64,000 nucleotides of DNA from the NCBI GenBank assembly GCA_038496675.1, contig CM076662.1:16180919-16244918 (forward strand). Reading direction: 5' to 3'. This document shows positions 25,105-37,700 of this stretch, piece after piece. Source of the DNA: Rachycentron canadum. Lineage: Eukaryota > Chordata > Actinopteri > Carangiformes > Rachycentridae. A program made the translations under genes and the position numbers. The notes below the pieces were generated by a model that was not told the origin of the DNA, did no database searches, and saw only the letters and a list, made by a program, of their open reading frames with translations. Each line of letters starts with the position of its first letter. Within the stretch, counting starts at the first letter, position 1.

Positions 25105-28100
25105 ATGTAAAACTTGTTTTACTCAAGACAGGGAAATTCTGATTAAGTTTTACAGCACTGAAATCTGAGTTTACCACAACACCAAACAGAGCTCTCTGTA
25201 ACAACCATTTATGTTTCTATTTCCTCGATATGGCTACTGAAATTAGCTACAGCTACAACAGTCAGTACTGTTATCACTGCATGACTCTAGATTAAGGTGA
25301 ATTTTTGATTATAGAATTTATGTTTCACATAAACCCGAGTTAGTCTATTATAATATTTTATTTTATATAATTATTTTGTTTGAATTGCTGACCACACTTG
25401 AGGTGTGAGCTGTAATTCAGTGATCTGGAAACAGACCAGAGCAGCTTGATATACAGCCTGATGGTATTGTTTTCTACGCTGATGCTCTTGCAGAGAATCT
25501 TATCTAAAACTTTAACTGTTGTCATCAGTTCTACCAAGAAAGCTCCATCTTTGCTGCCAAAAACCAAGCACTTATTTTTTTAACAGACACAAGCCACTCT
25601 GCTGGTTCTTTCTCCAACACTCTCCTCTTAGTTTTTTCCACATGAGCTTTGTGTTGTAGTAAAATTGAAACTATTAAGCAATTAGGATGCATACATGAGG
25701 AGTAATTTAAAAGCAATGCAAGCACCGTGGCTCTATTAATCTGGTCATACCAACTCTAATTATGACACAAATGCGAGGCAGACAACATGATTAAGATGTT
25801 TACATGACATCTGCACTATCTGCTTTATTGCCTTACTCTGATTACAAATAATTTGCTTTGAGTGGAATGGCCAGAATATAAAGCAAGAGATGGCGATTCC
25901 CTTTATCAAGACATTAATTTATGGTTAGTACCTTGGAAGTAATTCTACATTTAAAACACATCAAAGATAACAAATCAAGCGTTCATTAAATCATATAGTT
26001 GAATCTAACAGGTAAAATAGCAGAACATTCTGCATTATACTTTACTAGGTCACTCTAAATACAGACCTATATCTGGAATGAGTAAAACACAAATAGACAC
26101 CATTTTTATCTCTCCTATAACCAACCCCCCAAGAGAGGAAGTCCCCTCACTGCGGCATTGTAAAATCTATACAAGTCTGTATGGTGAAGAGAAAGTGTGA
26201 TGGAGTGAGAGTGGATGCTGAGCAGGATCTTTGGCAGGAAAAACAGCGAGGTGTGAATTGTGGAGTCTGTAAAATAGGCCAGGGCTAACTTTACCTAGAC
26301 ACTAGCTACTTGTTTACCCCTGGAAGTGGTTTGTCGTTTTCTGTACGTCTAGATAGTGAAAGCATCCCTGGAAATCATTCTGCAAGACTGCGTTTGACTG
26401 CTCAAGGTACATATCAAACAAACTTTGACACTTTTGTTCCACGATAAGTTAGTCACACCATCTGCTTTATGGAAACAACAAGGAACTATTTGCAACTGTC
26501 TCATTGTATAAATGTTGCAACTTCCTCTCTTTAGAAAAGCACATCCTACGTATTAGTAGACCATGTTTTGCTGTTGACTAGTGAACATCTAAGCCTATTA
26601 GATGCAATTGCTGGATGTTGAAAGCGAAATCTTAATGGCTGAGTGGTCAAACCTAACTGCAGTAATACAGTAAAGCAAAAACAGTAATCTGGAACTAAGG
26701 ACTTTACTGGAATAGAGCCAGGTGTAGATGCAAGGCTGTCATCAGGGTGACAGGACCATTGCTGTGTGAAAACAACAGTTTATTGTTCTGTTCATTATGA
26801 TTACAACTCTGTGTGCCTTCATATGGATATCCAGCATGTTTGGCATAGCTGCCCAAATGATTACATAAGCAACACTGCCGCACAGCCTCACTGTATTTAT
26901 AACAATCCTACCATACTCATTCTTTGCCAGAAGCCTAATTTGGGACAATCATCACTTCCACCAACTAAATGATCCAAAGAACTACAGTTCCTGATATGAT
27001 ATGTAGTTGTAAATTTAATCTGTAATATAAGGAAGTTTGAAGATTCCACTTTAAGGGCATTTTCTCACATTATTAGCTGGTTTCATCATAGCTGTGTTAT
27101 AGTTGTCAATGAATCAGAGAAATGTGCATAAATGTAGCAGTAAAACAATATTACATGGTTAATGTTTGACCAAACTTTAGCACCATTATATTCTGAACAT
27201 TTAAGTAGACAACTGATGCTTGCTCGAGCTGTGGCAGTCAATGTTTTGACTTGCCTGGGATGTTGACTTAAGTGCTGTATTTGCCTGTATGAATTGTAGA
27301 GTTGGATCTTTTGCCTTCACCCATTTATGGTACGTTACATCTTTTATAAATTGGATTAAACTGAATTTAGATTAGTGCCTGTTTCTCTCTTTTAAATGCA
27401 TCCATAATGTACAGTGTATTCATTTATATTGCCACCAGTGAACAGTATATATTCTTCACATGGTAAAGCAATGGTAACTATGGCAATGGTAAAGTAGCCA
27501 TTTTAGTATCCATTTTTATATTAAATGTAGTCACTATATATAATTTGGTCCTTAATTGTTTTGTTTGGTGTCTACCTCATTGTTTTTGAGTTATGTTAAG
27601 TGGCTGCTGCCACACTGCAATTTCCCAAATAAAGTACAACATCTACGCTTCACGACTGACTCTGTTATGTTCTCCGTGTCACCTCACAAGATCTCTTATA
27701 AAATTAGTAGTTCAAAACAAGTCCTAAACATTGTCTGTTTATAGCAGTGGGCTAAAAAAAATAATAACCCCAATCACCGTTGAACACATATGCTAGTAAG
27801 CTAATGGTAACCTAGCCCCAGTTGGTGCTGTCACACGTATTTTTTTTTAACAAGATTACAACAAAGGTGAGGTACTGTTAACATTAACTGCTGGATTGAG
27901 TTACATAAACTAATATTCAGGGGGGTTGAATAATTATAAAACGACGGTTGGTGAAGAAAAACACACGGTTAGCCAAGCTGACGTGTAAACGGCTGACCGG
28001 CCTAACATTAGCCGATGCTAGTTCACAGCTAGCTGTGGTAGCCACTTAGCCAGGCGGTCCCAGCTTACAGTTACACTACCTGCCGGGAACCGAGCACCAA

Positions 28101-28300
28101 ATGCCGCCTCGTACTGGTGCTTTACATGAAATAAACACGGCTACAGCCTAACTTCGGCGGTCAGTGTAGCTCAGTGTCAAGCTAAGTTAGCGAAGATAAA
28201 TAAATATTTAACTCACACTTCCTCCATCTTTTATTATAATTTTCTTTGCAAGAAGAATGCTGCGGTTCAGCCGCTTTTTCTTCTTTTTCTCCCCCGTCAT
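14760..28300 (-). CDS. mfsd14b: MFSD14/HIAT1-family major facilitator transporter, complete
   Basis: Twelve coding exons with GT-AG borders join in phase to 1473 bases, 490 residues plus stop. The family comprises multi-spanning membrane proteins of the major facilitator superfamily (hippocampus abundant transcript 1 and its paralogue). Transport substrates are not firmly established. The fold signature GALSDVWGRKS is at residues 93-103, right after the first helices. Other family blocks seen are FLEFFAWGLLTTPML, FAYVADITQEHERS, AVPESLPEKMRPASWGAPIS, SYLPEAGQYSSFFLYLRQ, MRSIGNKNTILLGLGFQ and IIPGPPFLFGAC. The N-terminus (MTGEKKKKKRLNRSILLAKK) resembles MFSD14A. The TTPML block and SRNADPDQQG favour MFSD14B, so the family is certain and the paralogue less so. 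The start codon has a purine at -3. The gene lies head-to-tail behind the myosin IX gene. Confidence 0.92.
15478..15587. repeat. Intronic repeat, copy A
   Basis: About 110 bases closely similar (roughly 80 percent by eye) to 16831-16952. Shared blocks are AGTAGATCATATACCAAA, ACTGTCCATC and TTTGGTATCATA. The first and last blocks are imperfect inverted partners, so the unit could fold as a hairpin. It lies 43 bases from exon 10 of the transporter gene. Confidence 0.7.
16751..16815 (+). mobile_element. Truncated head of a tRNA-derived SINE
   Basis: The sequence GTGATTAGCACTGTCGCTTC followed by ACTGCAAGAAGGTCCTGG matches the 5' tRNA-like part of the fuller SINE at 45384-45615. It is cut off before the B-box core and directly abuts the repeat at 16831. 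Confidence 0.6.
16831..16952. repeat. Intronic repeat, copy B
   Basis: Second copy of the element at 15478-15587, in the same orientation and within the neighbouring part of the same intron (between exons 9 and 10). It differs by substitutions and a few short indels. Confidence 0.7.
17258..20405 (-). other. mfsd14b: MFSD14 exons 4-9: transporter core
   Basis: Exon 4 is 20278-20405 (carries the SDVWGRKS loop). Exon 5 is 19785-19899, exon 6 is 19438-19656 (73 codons, long central loop LPEKMRPASWGAPISWEQAD), exon 7 is 18866-18979, exon 8 is 17778-17849 and exon 9 is 17258-17370. All phases agree. The exons encode most of the transmembrane helices of both halves and the central cytosolic loop. 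Every segment aligns with the vertebrate family without gaps that I can see. Confidence 0.9.
22027..28300 (-). other. mfsd14b: MFSD14 exons 1-3: basic N-terminus and first helices
   Basis: Exon 1 is 28217-28300 (28 codons: lysine-rich cytosolic N-terminus ending IIIKDGGS). Exon 2 is 24767-24862 (PQGIGEPSVYHAVVVIFLEF onward, first membrane segment). Exon 3 is 22027-22089 (VLHQTFPQHTFLMNGLIHGV). The borders are GTGAGT, GTAGGC and GTAAGA donors with pyrimidine-CAG or TTTAG acceptors. Introns 1 (3.35 kb) and 2 (2.68 kb) are the largest of the gene and hold no recognised gene. Confidence 0.9.
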
Positions 28301-28530
28301 TGTTAACTTATGTCCATTCTTGGTGTCAGAGGGTCATCGCTGCTCCTGTTAAAAAGTAAAATAATGTACTGGTCTCGGCTGGTAGGCTGATAACACCTCT
28401 GCAGTTAGCTCCAGGCAGTAGCTAGCAGCGAGCTAACTAAATGATGATTTCTCATCCCCACCTCACCTCAACTCCACTTCCTCAACCCCATATAGACCCG
28501 CCCACACCGCTCAGCGATTGGCTGTTTCAT
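28301..28530 (-). promoter_or_regulatory. mfsd14b: 5' UTR and promoter of the MFSD14 gene
   Basis: Directly upstream of the ATG at 28298-28300. A GC box (GGGCGGG on the minus strand) lies at about 28496-28504 and a CCAAT box (GCCAATCGC) at 28517-28521, roughly 200-220 bases upstream of the start codon. CpG dinucleotides are more frequent here than in the flanks. No TATA element was seen, which fits a housekeeping-type promoter. Confidence 0.6.
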
Positions 28531-28707
28531 GGAAGTGCAAAACCAACCTCCGCTTCTGATTCGTTTAGAAAAACCGCTGCTGTTATTCCATCCTCAAATG
28601 GTGAAATAAGAACGTCACATCATGGGTAACAAAGAGGAAATACCTTATACGGAGGACTGTGAACAAGATGTTCAGATACTTCCATGAACACAATCATCAT
28701 AGTTCAG

Positions 28708-28756
28708 TGGTGTGTGTGTGTATGTGTGTGTGTGAGTGAGAGAGAGAGAGAGAGAA
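28708..28756. repeat. TG then AG microsatellite
   Basis: Interrupted TG repeat followed by an AG run, between the MFSD14 promoter and the probable 3' end of the myosin IX gene. Confidence 0.85.
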
Positions 28757-28869
28757 AGAGATAGAGATCATTGTCCAAAAGCAAACTATTACAAAATTAT
28801 TTTGTATGTTAACTAGGTAACTAATAGATCTTAGGAGTATTGCAGCAAGAGACAGTTGAAAATGGTCAG

Positions 28870-28875
28870 TTTATT
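28870..28875 (-). terminator. Candidate poly(A) signal of the myosin IX gene
   Basis: AATAAA on the minus strand, 833 bases past the stop codon at 29708-29710. It is the first canonical signal I see in that direction. The 3' UTR would then be about 29707 down to roughly 28850. The 28960-29289 plus-strand open frame lies inside this UTR and is taken as chance. Confidence 0.5.
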
Positions 28876-29707
28876 TTGGTTGGTGAGAAAAATTCAAAAT
28901 CAGAGGATGTCCACCACATTATACATTATCCCTAACCCCTATAAAATGCACAGGCATGCATGTTAAAAAAAAAAAAACAAACCCAAATGTATGGACAAAA
29001 TGTTTACCTGGTGAGACTGTGCAGCCTTGCACAAACAAGAAAAGTGATGAAAATATTTTCAGTCAAACAGGCAGCATTATTACCATTGAGAGAGGTGTCA
29101 GTCACTGCAATTAGTACGAGCACAAGCCGAAAAACACAACTGAACAGTTTTAGATATACAACAATGCATTCTGTGAAAGCTCAAAACGTAACACAACACT
29201 TTGTACAGCGCAGAATCACTCTATATACGAATTTTTTTTTAGGTGCACATAAGATATTTTTTTCCACAAACTACGTAAACTCCCATTAGTACAATAGAGG
29301 TCAAGCTCAAAATATGGTGCTTCAGAAAAGGAGGCACTTGTATCCTAAATTGCTCCTCATCACTTAGCCTTGTTTTTTTGCTAAAGATTCACAGAGATGG
29401 TCCAAAATACCTAAATATCTAAAATGTGTACTATACAATTCTGAAATACATTTAAAACCACATACAGTGTTACACAGTGACATAGTGTGCATAGTTTTCC
29501 TTTAGATCTGTTCTAAAAACAGGAACTGTATATTAACAGAACGGAACAAAGGAACAGTCTACATGATTTCCTTAAATACATATATATTCTCAAAGCACTT
29601 TGTTTTTATAGCAGCACTGACAAGTGGAAAAGTCTGTAAAGCAAAGTGCTCAGTTTTTTTTTTTTTTGCCATAACATGTCTATTAACTTATACAACGTGT
29701 GTTATGC

Positions 29708-31660
29708 TCAACTTAGATCCTCATCCTCATCTATGTAAGGGATGTCCAGGTCATCAAAGCTCCCATTGAAAGTCTTGCTGGTGACCTGGGGTTTGTCAGT
29801 TAGGGAGGGGTCGTCTTGGCTGGGCAGGAAGCACATGAGTTGTGTGACATCTGTCTTTTGTCCTGATGTGAACCTTGTGTCTTCATCATCTGTCTGAGCC
29901 ATTAGACTTCTAACTCTCTGCGCCAGGTCAGGAGGTTTATGTGGGCAGTCGGGTTTCTGGGTTTTCGATCGCATGGTCGGTTTTCCTGCAGTAGAAACAT
30001 CAGATAATGTAAACATCTGGTCAAATAAAGTTTATTGTCACATCCCAGTCACACCAGTAAGAATGAACAAAGTTTCTGGATGCAAGCATCCCACAAAGCA
30101 GATTTAAAGCTGGGGTAGGAAGTGATTTTTTTGGCATCAATGAGCAAAAATTCAAATCACCTTTTTTTTAAAAATTGAAATCCAAGTGATCTACGAGCAA
30201 ACTAGACGTCTGCGCCTCTTCTTAGAAAATCCAGCCCATGACAAGAAACTGACACGTGTTAATACTAGTGAAGTGTATCAAAAATTGAGAGAATTTGCCG
30301 TCCATCTCCTGATAGCTACATGTGTTATAATGGTTGATTGCGTTGGTAGATTTACATGGAGGAATGCTGTTGGATGTTCTAATTTCATAAATTAAAAGGT
30401 AGTGTGTGTGTTTGTGTGTGGGTGGGTGGATACAGCAAGTGGGTGTGTCCCTAGTTTTTAATGCAGCTATTAGTGTTGCAGTACATAGCGTCTGTCAACC
30501 ACAAATTCCTATGCTGGTTTCGCTACGTAGTTTAATTATGGAAGCAGAAAACAAGAAGGAACTATTAATGGGAGCAGTTATTCCAAATGGAGCACATAGG
30601 GTTAAAGAGAATATGGAGTGGCTGAACATTTTCTCTCTTGTGGAATCTTTCTCAGAACCTCAGTGTTGCTTCAAACAAAGTGCTTTTGAATTTTCTAAAT
30701 ATCCTTCACCTTTGCCCAAGGGCAAAAATGTTCAGTTTTTCTGAATGGCCACGCTTGAATGTGGAGCAAAAATCTGGATGTCAGAGAGATGCAAGATGTA
30801 ATTTCAAATATGGTGATAATGGTTCACACTTCTTGAAAATCTTTTCTGGGAAGGATTCACAGTCTTTCACTGGTTTGTGTTATAACTGTGAAGAATGAAA
30901 ACTGAGCTTGAGAGGGAAGACAAATCCTAATAGTCATGCCCACTTGTTTTGGCCAAGTTTGCAGAGCTGTAAAAGTAAAGCAGGGCTTGAACTTCTCTTC
31001 ATAAGCTCTCTTTTTTCATTCTTCACATGACTGTGTCGTTTTAGCTCCTATTACTGAACGAACTGTGGATCTTTTCAAGAAAATAGTACGGGCCTCTCTC
31101 TTCACATGTATTATTTCCTTGTTCTGTGACTACAAGGGCACATGAAAGGAACAAGAGCTCTGCAGGATCACTGGTTTTTTCCCAACATTTGAGTTTGGTC
31201 ATTATGAGCAGGTATAAACACTTGCCATTAGATGCGGTCTGACAACATGTTGCGCAATCATTTCTGTCATGCTTTGATCTAGAACAGTCTGCACAGACAG
31301 GCACAGAAACTCCTATCATGATGATATAATATCCAATATACTGTGCACTACAGTGGTGGGACATAAAAGAGAAACAAGATAATGACATCAGGTTTATTGG
31401 TGAGTTGTTTTCCTAAACGGAGAGGAAGGTGAAAATACCTTACCTCCCTACTGACCTTCCGAATCCAGGCTCCCCAGGCGGTCTTCTAAACTCTCTGAGC
31501 TCATTGATGATGATGAGTCCAGATTGTCGTTGTCAGAGTGTTCCTGCTCCAGGTCAGGTAACCTGCAGGCCAAGTCCACCCTGGAAATAACAAAACAAGA
31601 TATTATTATTCAAACTCATGTAATTTTAATGGACTGGGCACAGGGCATTAAAGTCTAATG

Positions 31661-31695
<35 letters not shown>

Positions 31696-31795
31696 CTCAC
31701 TTTTCTTGCTTGATTGACTTGATCCTTTCGATTAGGGTCTTCTCTGTTTCATCAGTATGCGTTTCCTCTGGAACATCTGAAGGCTTTTCAACAAC
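29708..31795 (-). other. myo9b: Myosin IX exons 38-40: C-terminal tail
   Basis: Exons: 31701-31795, 31456-31580, 29708-29985. They encode the LIERIKSIKQEK helix (matching ILIERIQSIKEEK of MYO9B), a serine/aspartate-rich segment around NLDSSSSMSSESLED and a final 92-codon exon ending in the acidic DIPYIDEDEDLS. The long proline-rich end of human MYO9B is absent. The poly(A) run at about 31661-31691 lies in the adjacent intron, 10 bases outside exon 38. Confidence 0.88.
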
Positions 31796-34700
31796 CTGCA
31801 CAGAGATTGATCAGTGGCTGGGTTTGGAGCTGCTCAATGAAGACACCAGCTCGAAATCACATGAAATATTTTTAAAAAAGCAACTATTTTCTACCTGCTC
31901 TAAAACTATATTCATTCAGAATAATTGCTCTCATTTCGGAGCTTTAGTTTATATTACAATCTGTCAATTGCTCAGATGCAAATAAGTTGAGATTTTCCTT
32001 GCATTAGCTGATTCTTTGACAGTGAATTTAATATACATTTTTCTAAGTAGGCAAACTTTCACTCTAAATCATATGGTCTATGCTGTCTTCAATCATTATG
32101 CGACTTTGCAATAATCCAGCCAATACCACCTCACAGGGCCTGATAGCTGTTTGGTAAGGGTACATTCCACATTGGCTAAGCAGCCTGGTTCTAATTCCAG
32201 CTGGCCAGACCATTTGCTGCATGTCATTCCTCTACTCTCTCTGCCTTTCCTTTCGATCTCCGGAGGGACGGACAACCTGAAAACATAATGCCTCCGGCCC
32301 TGGCTGTCACAGGCACGGAGACATAAAAACTGGCCTTGTAATGCCCCCTCACCGTGTTTTGCCTCCTTAGTTTGAGCTGATTGACAGCCAGGGCTTCTGC
32401 ATATTCCAGCTCCTGGATATTCTGCATTTTCTCGTTGTAGCGTCTGAACTGCTCAGAGATCAGGATCTCCACACATCTGCAGATGACGGTCAACTATTAA
32501 TATACTTCATAAAAAGTTTACTACTTAAAATAGCATAACAAGTAGCATAAAATACTGTGGAGAGTTATGGGAATGTGCAATGTGATGACTCACAGTGTAG
32601 TCTTGGACACATCCTTCATACCAAGGAAGGGGTCATCAGCATCAGGAGAGCGTAGAATGCAGGGGGCAAACACAATAGCAAGAGAGCTTGGTGACATCTT
32701 ATTATGTTCTTCTTCTTTTGCAACCCTAAAAGACACACAGGTCAAGATCTCTCAGGACTTTTATCACACAAATTCCCACAAATATATAAATAAAATCTTC
32801 CTACCTGACGAGGTGAAAGATGAGCCGCTCTAAAGTGTTGTAATTAGCAGGAGGAAGTTCATCAACCTTTTGGTACACGGCCCTCATTCTCTCAGCTTTC
32901 TCTGGCAGCTCTGAGGATGAAAAATCAACTTGTCAAAGTGAATTTTCGTATCAGACATTTTTAAGAAGATTTATGACAAGATCACAGCTTAAATGATGAT
33001 CATTTTAATTGAACAGAAAATTTATCTCCAATGTGAAGATTATAGTTTTTTTTTGTTTTATATTATATTATTGTAATTTTTAAAACTATAATTATATGCA
33101 TTATATTTTAATGTAACAGACTGTTGATTGGATAAAACAAGATGTGAACACATCATCCTGCACCCTGGGAAGCTGTGACTGGATAGTTATATTCAGTATT
33201 CAAGCGAGAAAATAATTAATAGAGTAATCAATAATAAAAAATATTAGTTGCAGCCACAAGACCAAGTACCTCACACTATAGACAGCTCCTACTGTGTGTG
33301 TGTTATAAATGTCTGTTATGTTGTGTATGAAGAGGAAAGTGGATTTCCGAGATGCTGCCATTTTGCATTATGTAAAATAATCTCACCGATTCACTCCAAA
33401 CCATTACACAGACACACACAGCTCCATTTAGGTTGTGACCAAAGATAAAACCACTGACTTATTACCTTTCATTTTGACAGTATAAGACTGCTCATCTATT
33501 GGGAATGTACTTGTGCAAATGCAAAACAACCTCCTAACTGAACCCTTCTCAGTTTATATTTGAAAATGAAAATACTATCGATATTTACACACCCACAGCA
33601 TGCAGAAAGTCACTGTAGAGGGAAAAGGTCATGAGGGGGTCAGGCAGCTCTCTGAGCCACCGTTTAACCAGGCCTGTGATGGTGTGGATGGGGTAATTCT
33701 CTAAACATGCTGCTTCAGGATCTGATGACAGAAAACACAGATCAGACACACAGGAAAATGTAGCATTTATTTAATTTTTTCAAATTCTTTTTCAGTCTAT
33801 TTAGCCTTCGGGTGATAGTAGAAGTATACTATACTATATAAGTATAGGGCTTATAATTACTTAAAATTGTTTTTAAAATAGAGCATAGATAGAGCAAGTA
33901 ATTACATCATTGTGGCTGTTCTTGCTCCAAACCAATCATGGCAAATAATAGCATCATCACGTGCAACTCAAAATAGCTGACTGGATTAGTTGGATCCCTA
34001 AAACAAAATTCTCAAATTTCTCACTAGTCTCCAGAATCTGGTGGAGCTCCCTCGCCCGACAGGCTGAGCCGGACTTGCGGTAAATGCCCTCAGTGTAGAG
34101 GCCGTTTAGCTCCACGTGCAACAGCAACAACTCTACCACCATGGGCACAGGGTTGGCTTTACTCGTGAGGAGGCACACCTGCACCCCAAAGTGAAGGGAG
34201 CCTGGTAAACTGTCATCCTAAAGACAAAATAAGTAAACATGAGAGATTTATGGAAAATGGGGCTTGAGAAGTTGATGTTAGGAACCATAAAAATGTCTGT
34301 TCCTACCTGCCTGGCGCACCGTGTTGAGCAGTCTGTTATGATTTTGTTCAGGCATTTCTTGTGACATATTAACTTGCAAGCTAAAACAAAAAAACAGAAA
34401 GACATTACTTTTAATTCTGTTGTATTATTTTAAACACCATTAAAAATGTGAGTTCTTGCAGCTCTTTGAACTCACCGCTGCACATGTAGGCTCTCTCCAT
34501 CCCCCAGATGTAGGAGCCACACAAGTCACATGACTGCATAATGTTCACCTGGTATGTGCTGAACAGGTGATCCAGAGGACTATCAGGCTGTAGAGACACG
34601 ATGTAAAGACAACAAAATGTAACCCTTTTTACCTAGATTATTAATGAGGAAACACAATAGTGCAGATATTAAACTTACACATTTGTCCTTTTTCCTCCTC

Positions 34701-37700
34701 TTCTTTGTTGTCTTAGTAGCCTGAGTGAGGCCAAACGTGAGATACATGAGTGCGGCAAGTGATAGTTTATCATCTCAAAGTGAAGACTGACTGAAATCCC
34801 TAAATTTACCTTGGATGGTTCAGAATCCCCTCGTTTCATTTCGCCCCTGATGAAGCCGTCCAGCACAGACTGGAACAGGTTGACCACTAGTGAGACTTCT
34901 GCCTTCTTCTTAGGTGCCGCTAGTGTGTTCACTTTGTTGCGGTAGCCTTTCATCAGATCTTTATAAGCAATTTGGGGCTTCTGTTGGTCATAAAGTGAGT
35001 CACCATTTTTAGCTTCAACATCATTTGGTTTGTGAGACATTTAGTGGCAGTCATTTGATAAGTGATATCAATATGACACAGTGAGACCTGCTAGGACCTG
35101 GAAAAGAAAACAGCTTCTTCTCTACTATACAGCTTTGAATTACTTCCTTGTACAATGAAAGACGTTGACTTACCTGAACAGAGTACATGCCTTTGATGGT
35201 CTCTCTGAACTGCATGGTGGCTGTGAGGAAGATATTCTCTGTTGGCGACAGTTCTTTTATTCTTGTTCGGAGCTCATTCACCTGGTGATAAAGGTGAGAA
35301 AAATATGAATATGAGGAACACAGAATCTGCAGTTAATGGTCAGCACCTTAAAGCCTCATGACCACCAAGTGTCCTTTAAACATGGGTTTCCAGACTGTTT
35401 TTAACTGGGCTATTTGACAACCATGACATATCCCCGTGTGTCTGTGCTAAATTCTACAGTTACAGGATGAACTAGCACAGATCATTTATTGGAAATCGAA
35501 AATTAAAAACATAAAACTTCACAGTATAGTGCAAAGAAATTATAATATGTTGTTTTAGCAATCTGCCTTGCTTTGCTTTCCCCACCTGATTTCCGAGGAA
35601 CTCATCCAGGTTTCGTAGCTCCCTGGGGTCGGTGATCTCTCGGTCCAGAGAGGTGTTCCACTCAATTGCCCGTGTGGCCCGGCTGATTCGAATGGTGGGG
35701 TTTCGATTAGCCCTCCCGCTGGTTTGGTTTGACATGTTATAGGGGTGTGGTGAGTACCTGGGCAAAGTGACTGTAGTTGACAGAGGGAGAGATGGCATTA
35801 TTAGTCTGATGTGAGAAATCAGAAGTTTAAACATTATATCTAATGATGATGTTTGGATCATTTAAAACAGACAAGTTGTGGAGCCCTAAATTTGAAATTG
35901 TTGCTGAGTAAATCACCTCTAAACGCAGTAAACATAATATACTAGTGATATATGTTGGCAAAATAGTAACACCAGAACCAAAACACCAGAATCTACATAT
36001 ATATACCTAAAGCTGAAACACTGTCATTACTCTTTTGACTTGCCCTTGTATTATGATGTTGTTTATACTTAAGCTTATATGAAGCATATATCTGCGCTGT
36101 ACAAGTAAAAATATTGAGGTTATAGCCTTAAAATCTTTTGGTTACCAGTTTTATCTGATGGAGAGTCACTGCTTGGTGAAAGTTTAGGTGCCCGTTTTCT
36201 TAGGAATTTACTGAGGAACCAAATCCTGTAGAAAAGACAATTTATGTTAATTCCATAGACTATTATATTCAGTAATGTTAATATAAAAAAGCTTAGTTAT
36301 GAAAACATATTATTCAACTGAGTGAAGCATTTTACTTTTCAGGAGTTGTGACTTGTGATTGGTTAGACCTCTGTTGTCCTGACTCTTCATTGTTGGTCCT
36401 TGACGGGAGGCTGAACCTTGACCCATCAGTTTCTGCGGGTCGCTGCAAAAGTATTAAAACATGAACAGTAAAGTTGAATTATAACAGTTGCAAATGAGGA
36501 AGTCTAAAAAAAAAAAACGTAAAAAGTAGCAGTTAGTCCTCTTTCACCACCAAGATCCCCTGCAGCAACCGCACCCATCTCTTTAAAAGGCTTCCTGCAG
36601 CTCCCCCACCACCAAACCAGATCCCCGTAAGCATAAAAAAATATTAGTAGTGACAGTCGTCGCCCTTCACCATTTTTTGTTAATTCTGCAAAGCTACATT
36701 AACCCTTACTGTCACCTCAACTTTTAACTTTTTTATTTAGTGTGATAAAAATTTGTTCATATTTTAATAAACGTTTTTATCCTCATGACCCTAATGATGC
36801 AAAAGACAAATGTTCAAATGTGATTTTTATGAATATCCTCCAATGATGTTTACATCATTTTATGTATAACTATTTTTTCTATTACCTAGTTAAGATTAGT
36901 TCATTTAATCACTGATCACTATATTTGATGCCATGTAGTCTATGATCAAAAAAGATCATGTGGCCATGTATTGTTAAAAAGACATGAGTACGGTGTGGCC
37001 ATTAATGGCTTAATAAATTAGATGATGTTAGTACTATTAGTACTGATTTAAATAATAATTTTCACAATCATATTTTTGGTTAATTTCTCATACACTTGTA
37101 AAATAAAGATAATCAGAATGAGCACAAAGGAAGCAATAAGATGAGATAAGAATCGTTGTCTTCACCTTAAAACCACCAAAAACACACTGACATAAGAGCA
37201 ATTCACCATATTCAGCAGTGAATCTAATCTGTACCTGCTGACCCAAGGCTCATTTGGGTGAAGAGACAAAAAAAAGATCATAAGCTTTGGAAATAGCTTT
37301 AATATTTCCTTTGGGTTTGAAAACAACAGCTCATTTTTTATTGTCCTGAATTGCAGAGAAGAAATGCGAAGTTTCACAACAATGAAACCTTCATTCCATG
37401 TGGGACATACACGTGCAAAACCTGCATGCACAGGAGAGTCATTGTCGGTCAAAGCCTCCCTTTGGTCAGTACCTTGACCCGGGAATCGAGTGCCCGGACA
37501 TCCACACTACTTGCTGAGCTCTTCAGGCTAGCCACATGGGGGCTGATGGGAGGCAGTGGAAAGCTCCAGTACTCGCTCTCCTTGGAGCCCCCAAAGTTAA
37601 TCATCAAACCACTGCGGGGGTAGGCTAAGCGCCGTTTGCGTTTGGGCTGCTTGCGGAGGCGCACCCTGACCTAATTGAGCCAGGAAAGGTGATGAGGCAC

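Noticed and set aside
28960..29289. 109-codon plus-strand open frame
   Set aside because: It lies in the probable 3' UTR of the myosin IX gene on the opposite strand, starts in a poly(A) run and resembles no protein.
30406..30744. 112-codon plus-strand open frame in a myosin IX intron
   Set aside because: It is antisense to a well-supported gene, has no domain and is overlapped by another frame. Best explained as chance.
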